A stretch of DNA of 64,000 nucleotides from Bin87 sp965220105 (lineage in GTDB: Bacteria; Chloroflexota; Dehalococcoidia; Lucifugimonadales; UBA3495): positions 2,170,001 to 2,234,000 of the forward strand of contig OZ244811.1 in the NCBI GenBank assembly GCA_965220105.1, written 5' to 3'. The number at the start of each line of letters is the position of its first letter. Within the stretch, counting starts at the first letter, position 1. Under the pieces are notes generated by a model, which was given only the letters and a program-made list of their open reading frames with translations, did not search any database and was not told the DNA's origin. Both the position numbers and the translations under genes were made by a program. Shown in pieces: positions 7,859 to 15,346 of the stretch.

Positions 7859-9366
7859 ATGAGCAAGACGTACCTTCCCTACGATCCCGACCAGCAGTTG
7901 CTGCTGCCCGCGGCATTGCAGGAATGGCTGCCTGAGGACCACCTGGCCTATTTCATCTCCGACATCGTGGATCAGTTGGACCTGTCGGAGATCGCAGGTC
8001 GCTACGAGCAAGAGCGGCGGGGCGGACCGCCCTACCATCCTCTCCGCCCTACCATCCTCTGATGATGGTCAAGGTGCTGCTGTATGGCTACTGCGTGGGG
8101 GTGTCGTCGTCACGCCGCATCGCCCAGCGGCTCCACGAGGACATCGCCTTTCGGGTGCTGGCGGCGAACAACACACCGGACTTCCGCACCATCAGCGACT
8201 TTCGCAAGGACAATCTGGCAGCGCTGTCGGGGTTGTTCCGGCAGGTACTGGCGTTGTGCCAGCAGGCGGGGCTGGTGAAGCTGGGGCACGTGGCGCTGGA
8301 CGGCACGAAGGTCAAGGCCAACGCATCGAAGCATAAGGCGATGAGTTACCAACGGATGCAGGAGAAGGAAGCGCAGTTGGCGGCGGAGGTGGCGGAGTTG
8401 TTGCGACGAGCCCAGGCAGCGGATGATGATGAGGACCGGCGGTACGGTAAAGACCAGCGTGGGGATGAGTTGCCGGAGGAGTTGGCCTTTCGGGAGGGTC
8501 GGTTGGAGAAGATACGGGAGGCCATGGCGGCGCTGGAAGCCGAGGCGCAGGTGGCGGCCGAACGGGCCGAGGCCGAAGGTCGTAAGCATCCGGGAGTGCC
8601 CGACGACAAGGCCCAGCGTAACTTCACCGATGCCGAGTCGCGCATCATGCCCGCAGCCGGCGGGAAGGACTTCCTGCAGGCGTACAACTGCCAGGCGGTG
8701 GTGGACAGCGCTCACCAGGTGATCGTGGCGGCGCGGGCCACCAACCAGACTACGGACAAGCAACAGGCGGCGGCGATGCTGCAGGAGACCATCGACAACG
8801 TCGGTGCAGTCCCCAGGGAAGTATCCGCCGATGCTGGCTATTACTCGGCACCGGCAGTCGACGAGCTTTCTGCTCTGGGCGTGGATCCGTTCGTCGCGCC
8901 GGAAAAGACCCGCCACGGCCACAAACCGCCGCCAGCCCCCCGAGGACGCATCCCCAAGGAGCTGTCCCCCAGGGACCGGATGAGACGGAAGTTGCCGACC
9001 AAGCGGGGTCGGCAACGTTACGCGTTACGCATGGGGACGGTGGAGCCGGTGTTCGGCCAGATCAAGCAAGGCCGCGGTTTCCGGCAGTTCCTGCTGCGGG
9101 GACTGGAGCAGGTGGACGGCGAGTGGTCGCTGATCTGCACCGGCCACAACCTGCTCAAACTGTTCCGCTTTGGGGCTAATCAACCTCGCGAAACACGGAT
9201 CAACAGTATCGTGCGATGTATCCGCAACATTGCCGAGGTGGTCAGCCCTATGATGCATGCGAAGCTGTTGATCCGTCACCGGCTGCAAACCGCCAACCAT
9301 TGTCGTCGCTATCTGACCTTGGCTGACCCTCAAGGCCGGTTAGGCAATCCTCAGACGGGCTGCTAG
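7859..9366 (+). pseudogene. IS1182-family transposase, frame broken by 17-bp tandem duplication
   Basis: The start at 7859 (MSKTYLPYDPDQQLLLP) has GGAGG upstream. The first 66 codons are the N-terminal domain of this family, up to GGPPYHPL. A duplication at 8027-8060 then changes the frame and produces TGA at 8060-8062. The rest of the enzyme resumes at ATG 8062, inside that stop (TGATG), with MMVKVLLYGYCVG and continues intact to 9366. Catalytic segments are all present: VALDGTKVKANAS (Asp), VSADAGYYS (Asp) and GTVEPVFGQIKQGRGF (Glu). Either this is a recently inactivated copy, or the two halves are made by stop-start coupling. Deleting one 17-bp unit yields a continuous transposase. Confidence 0.85.
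8027..8060. repeat. 17-bp perfect tandem duplication in IS1182 transposase
   Basis: CCGCCCTACCATCCTCT occurs twice in direct contact (8027-8043 and 8044-8060). It shifts the reading frame and creates the stop at 8060-8062. Confidence 0.95.
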
Positions 9367-9675
9367 CGCCATTGCAAAGGGCCAGATAAGCGGATACCAG
9401 GCGCCGAACCCGGCGGCAAGGTAAGAGGCTACGCAAATCACCCCAAGAAGCTTGGCCCCGCGCCAGGTGGGCCGCATCCAGACAAACAGCAGGCTGATTG
9501 CCAGCGCAATCCCACCGGAGATTAACGCCGCCGTCAGTATGGCGCCGTTGCCGCCGGCTTCATCCGCAAAGGATGTACAGCTGCCGGACAGCGCCGCCGC
9601 CGCCAGCGCAACCAGTATTACCGGCGGCAGCAGCCGCACGATTGGTGGTCGCGACTGTGTTTGTGACTCAGCCAA
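9340..9675 (-). CDS. Small three-helix membrane protein, C-terminus altered by IS1182
   Basis: TTG at 9675 is the start, six bases after the end of the selenoprotein-like gene (stop at 9682-9684), so both are likely on one transcript. The 111-aa product has three hydrophobic stretches (about residues 14-29, 45-65 and 76-100) and is an integral membrane protein. Its last seven codons (AARLRIA) are read from the inverted repeat of the insertion sequence, so the original C-terminus has been replaced. Function unknown. Confidence 0.55.
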   Translation of the reverse strand: MAESQTQSRPPIVRLLPPVILVALAAAALSGSCTSFADEAGGNGAILTAALISGGIALAISLLFVWMRPTWRGAKLLGVICVASYLAAGFGAWYPLIWPFAMALAARLRIA

Positions 9676-9681
9676 GTTAAC

Positions 9682-10893
9682 CTACCGCGACAATCCGTAG
9701 GCGGTGGCTGCCAGCCTGGCATCCCCCGTGGTGTTCAGCCGTTGTGTAATGCGGTCAATCAGCGTGCCAACTGCCGTTTCGCCCCAGAACCAGCGATGAA
9801 TGTCCGGCTCGGCGTCGTTGGGACGCTGCGCCATGCGGGCTTCGTAACAAAAGGCCTTGAGGTCGTCGGCGCAGTAGCGGACGAACTGCAGGACGGTGAC
9901 GTCTGCCGGGCGTTCGTCGAAATCGGCGTCGTCGCTCTCGGCGTAGTCCTCCAGGAACCGGATGATGCCGCGGAACCGTCGCTGGGGCACGCCGGTGAGG
10001 CCGACGGCGGTGCGGCCCCGTTGCTCGATCCAGCGCTCATAGTAGCTGCGTAACGCTGTTATCTCGTCGGCGGCGCTCAGGGTAGGGCGTTCACCGCTGC
10101 CATTTCCGTTGCCGTTGGCGGTCACCTCGGATGCCTGGGGCAGTCCGATGGGGCCGGCGTCGTCGGGATAGTCGACCAGGACGGGGCCGGCGTTGGCGTT
10201 CAACGTGTCCAGCGCGGCGGCCAGCACCTGGTGCTGGAAAGCCGGGTCGTCGGGCCGGCCCATGGTGAAGCCGAAGTAGAAGGGAACCCACAGGGCACGG
10301 GGCGGACGGGTGCGTTCGGCGTGTTCCCGCACCAGCGCCATGGCGACGGTGGTCAGGCCGGCGGCCTCGAACACCTTGGCTAGCACACTCACGGCGTGGG
10401 TGCAGAGGGGTCAAGTGGGGGTCAGGAACACCAGGTTGACGCCCTCGTCTCTGAGACGCTGGGCGACCTCGGGGCCGGTCTGCTCGGCGACGATGGTGCA
10501 GTCGCGCAGGGCGCCCATGAAGGAGTAGTGGTTGGGCGCCACCTTGCCAATCTTGCCCTGCTCGGCCAGCTCGCGCATCCGGTCGATGGGAAAGGTGATG
10601 TTGATGTCCCGGTAGATGGCGGTACGGTCGAAGCCGATGCTGAAATGGCTCTGGACGATATCGCCGGTGTTGGAATCGCTGGGGATGATGCGGTAGGTAG
10701 ACTCGCCGCCCGGATGGTCGCGGTTGAAGGGCTTGTCGTCGCGCAGGTGCAGTCCAGCGGTGGTGACGATGGCGACCGTGCTGTCCGAAAGGGATTTGGC
10801 CAGCGGTGTCCAGGGCACGTCGTCGGATTCCATGCAGGGGAAGAACTCCAGCATGCGGCGTTGCACTTCGGACAGTATTTCCAGGCGTGGCAT
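9682..10893 (-). CDS. GrdB/PrdB-family (glycine/betaine/sarcosine/D-proline reductase selenoprotein B type) protein with in-frame UGA, probable selenoprotein
   Basis: ATG at 10893 has an AGGAG site. The first 160 codons (MPRLEILSEVQRRMLEFFPC..., TTAGLHLRDDKPF, SIGFDRTAIYRDINITFP, NHYSFMGALRD) end LVFLTPT, followed by TGA at 10413-10411. The same frame continues as PLCTHAVSVLAKVFEAAGLTTVAMALV for 242 further codons to a TAG at 9684-9682. The joined protein is 403 aa with Sec161-Pro-Leu-Cys164. This is the UxxC/CxxC position that carries the catalytic residue in the selenoprotein B family, after the conserved LT-x-T. The first half alone lacks the active site and the second half lacks a normal N-terminus, so read-through as selenocysteine is the simplest explanation. 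A nonsense mutation or sequencing error is the alternative. No selA/B/C/D genes are in the window. In such reductases this subunit attacks the substrate; family members outside Clostridia are poorly characterised. Confidence 0.75.
10383..10403 (-). promoter_or_regulatory. Candidate bacterial SECIS-like hairpin just downstream of the UGA
   Basis: On the coding strand, GCAC (10403-10400) can pair with GTGC (10386-10383), and CAC (10398-10396) with GTG (10392-10390), closing a three-base loop GCC that begins 16 bases after the UGA. Bacterial SECIS hairpins lie within the coding region right after the UGA with a G at the loop start, so position and loop fit. The stem is short and interrupted; confidence is low without folding. 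Confidence 0.35.
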
Positions 10894-11065
10894 TTTGGAT
10901 AGCTCCTGATTGAGTCGTTCGTGGTGGTACCGCCCTCACGCCAACCCCTCTCCCGCGGGGAGAGGGGCTTTTGCGTTGGCTTTCGCCCTGGTTGCCTCTC
11001 CCACCGGGAGAGGGTTAGGGTGAGGGCCGTCCCCTCGTCCTTCAGGCCGCGGGGGGACGATTGGG
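10894..11065. repeat. Family A palindromic repeat, two tandem hairpins
   Basis: About 10931-11029 contains CGCCCTCACGCCAACCCCTC-type sequence with the complementary GGGAGAGGGTTAGGGTGAGG, forming two nested C-rich/G-rich hairpins. The same family recurs throughout the window. It lies between the start of the selenoprotein-like gene and the end of the alcohol dehydrogenase gene, where it could also stop transcription. Confidence 0.7.
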
Positions 11066-12166
11066 CTAGTCGAACATTATGGCGCCGCGGCCGATTTCTC
11101 CCCGGTCCAGGTCTGCATAGGCTTCGTTAACCTGGTCGAGGGTGTAGTGGCGCACCACCAGGTCGTCCAGATTGAGCTTGCCCGACTGGTAGAGGTCAAC
11201 CATAACCGGCATGTCGGTGCGGGAACGGGCCGACCCGTAGTAGGAACCGCGCAGGGTCTTCTCGTTACGCACCAGGTCAACGGCGTTGATGGACGCTTCC
11301 TGTCCCCACGGCGCGATACCCACCACGGTTACGATCCCGCGCTTGCCGGCCATCTCGTAAGCGGCCTTGGTGGTATCGGCGCTGCCGAAGACCTCGAAGG
11401 TATAGTCAGCGCCGCGACCGCCGGTGAGTTCGCGCACCTGGCGCACCGGGTCCTGGTCGGCGGCGTTGACGGTGTGGGTGGCGCCAAAGCGCATGGCGAA
11501 CTCCAGCTGGGCCTCGCGGATGTCCACGGCGATAATCTGGCCGGCGCTGGCCAGGGCCGCGCCCATGATGACGTTGAGCCCCACGCCGCCGCAGCCGATG
11601 ACCGCCACGGTGCTGCCGGCCTTGATCTCGGCGCTGTACAGCGCGGCGCCGACGCCGGTGGTGACGGAGCAGCCGATCATGGCGGCCTTGTCCATGGGTA
11701 CATTGGTGGAGACGGGCACGACGCCGGTTTCGGGGACCACGGCGTACTCGGCGAAACAGGCCACCTTGCCCATGTGGTGGATGTCCTGACCGTCGGCGTG
11801 GAGACGGGTGGTGCCGTCCAGCATGTTGGCGCCGGTGGCTCCGTGGAGGTCACACAGGTTACTGTGGCCCTCCAGGCAGGAACGACAGCGTCCGCAGGCG
11901 GGGACGAAGGACAGTATTACCTGGTCGCCCTCCTGGGCCAGCGTGACGCCGGGGCCGGTCTGGACAACGGTGCCGGCTCCCTCGTGTCCCAGCACCACCG
12001 GGATCGCGATGGGCGCGTCGCCGTGCATGAAGTGTCGGTCGCTACGGCAGATGCCGGCGGAACCAATCTTGACCAGCACTTCGCCGGCCTTGGGTTCGTC
12101 GAGGTCGACCTCGCGGATGTCCAACGGCTGGCCAACTTCCCACAAAACAGCAGCTTTTACCTTCAA
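11066..12166 (-). CDS. Zinc-dependent medium-chain alcohol dehydrogenase (possibly NDMA-linked type)
   Basis: TTG at 12166 is the start, seven bases after AGGAGGG; the 366-aa product begins LKVKAAVLWEVGQPL. Visible features in order: catalytic zinc ligands (GICRSDRHFMHGD and GHEGAGTVV), the four-cysteine structural zinc loop (CGRCRSCLEGHSNLC), a subfamily-typical stretch (LDGTTRLHADGQDIHHMG), catalytic Cys in IGCSVTTGVGAAL, and a Rossmann motif VIGCGGVGLNV. The overall pattern is the class III-like/NDMA-dependent branch of MDR dehydrogenases, which oxidise primary alcohols with tightly bound NAD. The substrate cannot be read from sequence. No operon partner. Confidence 0.85.
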   Translation of the reverse strand: MKVKAAVLWEVGQPLDIREVDLDEPKAGEVLVKIGSAGICRSDRHFMHGDAPIAIPVVLGHEGAGTVVQTGPGVTLAQEGDQVILSFVPACGRCRSCLEGHSNLCDLHGATGANMLDGTTRLHADGQDIHHMGKVACFAEYAVVPETGVVPVSTNVPMDKAAMIGCSVTTGVGAALYSAEIKAGSTVAVIGCGGVGLNVIMGAALASAGQIIAVDIREAQLEFAMRFGATHTVNAADQDPVRQVRELTGGRGADYTFEVFGSADTTKAAYEMAGKRGIVTVVGIAPWGQEASINAVDLVRNEKTLRGSYYGSARSRTDMPVMVDLYQSGKLNLDDLVVRHYTLDQVNEAYADLDRGEIGRGAIMFD

Positions 12167-12457
12167 AACGTGTCCCTCCTGGCGGGTAGCAGCGCAGTCC
12201 AACTCAAAGCTGCTGCGCTGAGAATCTTTTCGCCGGCCCATTGTAGATTACCCGGCTGAATACTGCTATACCTCCACATTCCCCTCTCCCTAAATGGGAG
12301 AGGGTTGGGGTGAGGGCCATACCCGCCGCGAGCCACGGTCGCCACACCATCAGTTCTGCCCGGCCTAATCAACGAAATCCTGTACATCCACATAAAGCTA
12401 CACGTGATAAAATTAATCTACTATCACACATTGCGACGCAATGGGGAGGCATTCACT
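12167..12457. repeat. Intergenic region with one family A repeat
   Basis: Bases 12281-12319 form CCCCTCTCCC...GGGAGAGGGTTGGGGTGAGGG, a single family A palindrome. The rest is noncoding; the part near 12390-12430 is AT-rich and probably includes the promoter of the following small gene. Confidence 0.6.
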
Positions 12458-12760
12458 TTGGAACTAGCCGAATATCTCACCGCATACCAGAATTACTGGT
12501 CGGAAAACCTCTCCAAATTGCTCGCCATCAAAGCGTCTGAAACCATCACAGTGGACGCGGAACTGCTCCGGCTGATTGCCGAACTGGATGAGCCGACTTA
12601 TCTGCAAGTGTTGGGGCGGTTGAAGCAGTTATTGGAACTCGCCTCTCCGCTGGACACCGCAACGCTGGCCAACCGAACCGAGTATCTAAGCACCAGTGCT
12701 GAGAGCGAAGTGAGTGAAGGCCACCGAGGCGGGGTTGCAGTGCTGGCCCCTCGGATTTGA
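12458..12760 (+). CDS. Small helical hypothetical protein (about 100 aa)
   Basis: TTG at 12458 with GGGGAGG eight bases upstream is the best start; GTG 12404 would add 18 residues. The product is helical (LAEYLTAYQNYWSENLSKLLAIK, then ELLRLIAELDEPTYLQVLGRLKQLLELA). The last 30 residues look degenerate. Base composition is less GC-rich than neighbours, suggesting acquired DNA or a decaying gene. No family recognised. The downstream gap to 12907 has only a weak family A repeat at about 12851-12886. Confidence 0.4.
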   Translation: MELAEYLTAYQNYWSENLSKLLAIKASETITVDAELLRLIAELDEPTYLQVLGRLKQLLELASPLDTATLANRTEYLSTSAESEVSEGHRGGVAVLAPRI

Positions 12761-12907
12761 TGCCCGCTCAACCGTCCCCCTGATGCCATTGCGGGGGCAG
12801 TCTGGCAATCTCGTTCCCGTAGCCACCGGCGCGGCGACGCAGTAATCGAATCTCCTATCCCACTGGGAGAGGGATGGGTAGAGGGGCAAAAACTCAGCGA
12901 GGGGTTG

Positions 12908-13843
12908 TTACACCTGCCGCTGCTTGGGGTCCAGACGGTCCCGCAGCCAGTCGCCCAGCAGGTTCATGCTGAGCACCACCAGCATGATGGCGAGGCCGGG
13001 GAACATGGCCACCCACCAGCCGTTGGGCGAGGTGATAAGGACGCGCCCGTCGGCCACCATCAAGCCCCAGGCCGGCTGTGGCGGCGGGATGCCGGCGCCC
13101 AGGAAGCTGAGCGTGCTTTCTAGGATGATTACGAACCCCACGTTGAGGGTGGCCAGCACGATGATGCTGTTGAAAACGTTGGGAAAGACATGCCGAATCA
13201 TGATTCGCCGGTGGGATGACCCCGACACCTGGGCACGGGCAATAAAGTCTTGCACCCGTACGGACAGGGTTTCCCCGCGAACGAGGCGGGCGTATCTGGA
13301 CCACATCAGCAGGACGAGCACGGTGATCACGGTGCCTGTGCTGGCGCCGATGGCGGCGACGAGCACGAGGGCCAGCAGGATGATCGGGATTGATAAAGAG
13401 ATATCAACCAGGCGCATCACGACGGCATCCACGAGACCGCCCCAATATCCGGCAGCGATGCCCAAAGATGTGCCGACCACGCCGGCGATGAGAATGGCGA
13501 TGAGCGCGATGATCACCGAAACCCGGGCACCGTACATGATACGCGTCAGAATGTCTCGGCCCACCCGGTCGGTGCCCAGCAGGTGCTCGGTAGTGCCGCC
13601 CTCCATCCAGGCTGGCGGCAACAGCTTGGAGCTGAGGTTGCCCAGCTTGGGGTCATGAGGGGCGATCCAGTCGGCAAAGGCGGCCGGAATAACGAGGACG
13701 ATTAGCAGCAGGAGGATGGGAAATAAGGGGTAGCGGCGTACCTCGCCCAAGACGCGCCCTACGCTGACCCCCCCCGTATCCGGCGCAGCGTCAACGGGTT
13801 CTTCAGCGATGGCAGGGACAGCAATTCGGTCTTCGGCAGCCAT
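12908..13843 (-). CDS. ABC transporter permease, dipeptide/oligopeptide DppC type
   Basis: The 311-aa inner-membrane protein has the DppC/OppC layout: an N-terminal cytoplasmic tail, a first helix (PLFPILLLLIVLVIPAAFADWI), the periplasmic segment with LGTDRVGRDILTRIMYGAR, then five more helices. The EAA loop DFIARAQVSGSSHRRIMIRH contacts the ATPases. It follows the DppB-type gene by 39 bases and is co-transcribed with it. No DppD/DppF ATPase gene follows; the next gene downstream lies on the other strand. Confidence 0.92.
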   Translation of the reverse strand: MAAEDRIAVPAIAEEPVDAAPDTGGVSVGRVLGEVRRYPLFPILLLLIVLVIPAAFADWIAPHDPKLGNLSSKLLPPAWMEGGTTEHLLGTDRVGRDILTRIMYGARVSVIIALIAILIAGVVGTSLGIAAGYWGGLVDAVVMRLVDISLSIPIILLALVLVAAIGASTGTVITVLVLLMWSRYARLVRGETLSVRVQDFIARAQVSGSSHRRIMIRHVFPNVFNSIIVLATLNVGFVIILESTLSFLGAGIPPPQPAWGLMVADGRVLITSPNGWWVAMFPGLAIMLVVLSMNLLGDWLRDRLDPKQRQV

Positions 13844-13882
13844 ATCAAATGCTCCCAGGATTCTGGACGACGCCGCTTTGGA

Positions 13883-14806
13883 CTAGGAGAAGCGGATGCG
13901 CGGGTCGACGTAAGCGTAGGCGATGTCAACCAGCAGGTTGGCGACGATGTAGACGAGACAGAAGGTGATGACCACGGCCTGAACGACCGGGAAATCCCGG
14001 GCGGCAGCGGCGTCAACGGCGAGGCGACCCACGCCCGGCCACGCGAAGACGAACTCGATCGACACTGACCCCACCATCAGCGAGCCGATGATGAGGGCGA
14101 AATAGGTGAATGGAGCGATGGCCGCGTTGCGTAGGCAGTGCTTCCAGATGACCTTCCACTCGGGGACGCCCTTGATCCGTGCTAGCTTGACGTACTCGGT
14201 GTCGAGGACGTCGAGCATGGAAGAGCGCACCAGGCGCATCAGCGCGGCCACCTGGAACCAGCCGATGGCAATGGCCGGCAGTACGAACGACAAGGCGCCG
14301 TGCTCTTTGCCCGACACCGGGAACCAGCCAAGTTGAACGGCGAATATCCACATCATCATCAATCCCAGCCAGAAGGCGGGGAGGGACTGACCGAACAGGG
14401 CGATGGTTTTGCCGATGTAGTCCAGCGGTGTGTCTTTTTTCACCGCCGATAGGACGCCGATTGGGATGGCCGCCCCGACGGCCACCACCAAAGCCACTCC
14501 AGCAAGCGCGGCGGTATTGGGCAACCTCTCCAGCACCAGTCCGATGGCGGTGCGTCCGCGGATACGGAGGGATTCGCCGAAGTCGCCGGTGAGGGCGTTG
14601 CCCAGGAAGGTGAAGTACTGGATATGGATGGGTCTGTCGAGCCCCCAGGCAGCCCGCACCCGCGCCGCATCCTCGACGGTGGCTTCCAGGGGTAGAAGCA
14701 CGTCGAGGGGGTCTCCGGACACTCTGGCCAGGGTGAACACGATGACGGTGAGCACCAGCAGGGCCAGGATGGACTGGCCGACTCTAAATAGAATGTAGCG
14801 CTGCAC
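13883..14806 (-). CDS. ABC transporter permease, dipeptide/oligopeptide DppB type
   Basis: GTG at 14806 opens a 307-aa protein with the DppB/OppB signature: the N-terminal helix FRVGQSILALLVLTVIVFTLARVSGDP, the motif LGLDRP-like WGLDRPIHIQYFTFLGN, and the EAA loop YVKLARIKGVPEWKVIWKHC. Six membrane helices are visible. It forms the heterodimeric pore with the DppC-type protein. Upstream lies a hairpin and the fossil of a binding-protein gene, so its own promoter is probably between 14807 and 14890 or read-through from further up. Confidence 0.92.
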   Translation of the reverse strand: MQRYILFRVGQSILALLVLTVIVFTLARVSGDPLDVLLPLEATVEDAARVRAAWGLDRPIHIQYFTFLGNALTGDFGESLRIRGRTAIGLVLERLPNTAALAGVALVVAVGAAIPIGVLSAVKKDTPLDYIGKTIALFGQSLPAFWLGLMMMWIFAVQLGWFPVSGKEHGALSFVLPAIAIGWFQVAALMRLVRSSMLDVLDTEYVKLARIKGVPEWKVIWKHCLRNAAIAPFTYFALIIGSLMVGSVSIEFVFAWPGVGRLAVDAAAARDFPVVQAVVITFCLVYIVANLLVDIAYAYVDPRIRFS

Positions 14807-14832
14807 GACGATTACCTGTGGCTGGAATTGCC

Positions 14833-14873
14833 CTCCGGCAGGAGCGGGTTGAATCGCCCCTGCCGGAGATGGC
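14833..14873 (-). terminator. Hairpin after the decayed binding-protein gene
   Basis: CTCCGGCAGG and CCTGCCGGAG form a 10-bp stem around a roughly 17-base loop between the fossil gene and the DppB-type gene. It occupies the same place as the terminators after the intact binding-protein genes but has no clear T-run. Confidence 0.45.
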
Positions 14874-14892
14874 TAGCCTCCTGAGCGGGTGT

Positions 14893-15265
14893 GATTTACT
14901 CGGTGTGGGTGAAGCTGGCGTTGACGTTGCCCGGCCAGACGAACTCGCCGATTTCATTGGGATCGACTACGATCGGGGCTGGTAACCACACGATTAGGAC
15001 CTCCGAATAGAGGTCGAACTTGAGGTCACCTAGCTGTCGCAGGGCTTCCGCCTTCACCTCGGGGGTCGATTGACTGAGTTGCCTTATCATAAAGGACATC
15101 CGTTATAGGGTCAACGGAAGTGCGCCAGAATCCGGCGTCGCCGCTGCGGTTATAGAAACGAAAAGTGATGCCCGCCGGTCGATAGGCGCCGCGACTGGGC
15201 GCCAGGGTATCGTGGGTCTTGACCGGACGGCAGTAATCTGCGCGGTAGGTGGACTACGCGAGGCG
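14893..15265 (-). pseudogene. 3' fragment of a fifth family-5 solute-binding protein gene
   Basis: Translation in two frames gives the last ~120 residues of the same protein as its four neighbours: YRADYCRP...THDTLAPSRGAYRPAG, FYNRSGDAGFWRTSVDP, YDKATQSIDP, then after a one-base shift in a C run (about 15057) GDLKFDLYSEVLIVWLPAPIVVDP and NVNASFTHTE. A premature TAA ends it where intact copies read YITPA. All of the 5' portion is missing. It is a remnant of the duplication series. Confidence 0.85.
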
Positions 15266-15283
15266 GGTGCGGCGGACAAAATA

Positions 15284-15316
15284 ATCCCGCCACGGTACCT
15301 GCGACCGTGGCGGGAT
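15284..15316 (-). terminator. Intrinsic terminator of the 15347-17128 binding-protein gene
   Basis: The 13-bp perfect stem ATCCCGCCACGGT/ACCGTGGCGGGAT with a 7-base loop is followed on the minus strand by TATTTT. Confidence 0.85.
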
Positions 15317-15346
15317 GTGTTGCTTGCTCCGGTGGGCCTGTAGGCG

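Larger units (their letters stand above)
7780..9366 (+). mobile_element. IS1182-type insertion sequence
   Basis: Left end CTAGCAGCCTGTCCGAG (7780-7796) and right end CTCAGACGGGCTGCTAG (9350-9366) are inverted repeats matching at 15 of 17 positions. The CTAG at both outer edges is either part of the repeat or a palindromic target. The length of about 1.59 kb and the transposase type fit IS1182. It separates a truncated gene on the left from the 3' end of a reverse-strand membrane-protein gene on the right. Confidence 0.8.

Noticed and set aside
9682..10392. The second half of the GrdB-like gene as an independent gene starting at GTG 10392
   Set aside because: It lacks a ribosome site, starts in the middle of the conserved active-site helix, and is exactly in frame with the first half across one TGA.
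10091..10939. Minus-strand frame of 282 codons overlapping the selenoprotein-like gene
   Set aside because: Proline/arginine/histidine-rich shadow in another frame; the GrdB-like frame has the recognisable family sequence.
10931..11029. Family A repeats as CRISPR repeats
   Set aside because: Copies are scattered, palindromic and without regularly sized spacers; no cas genes.
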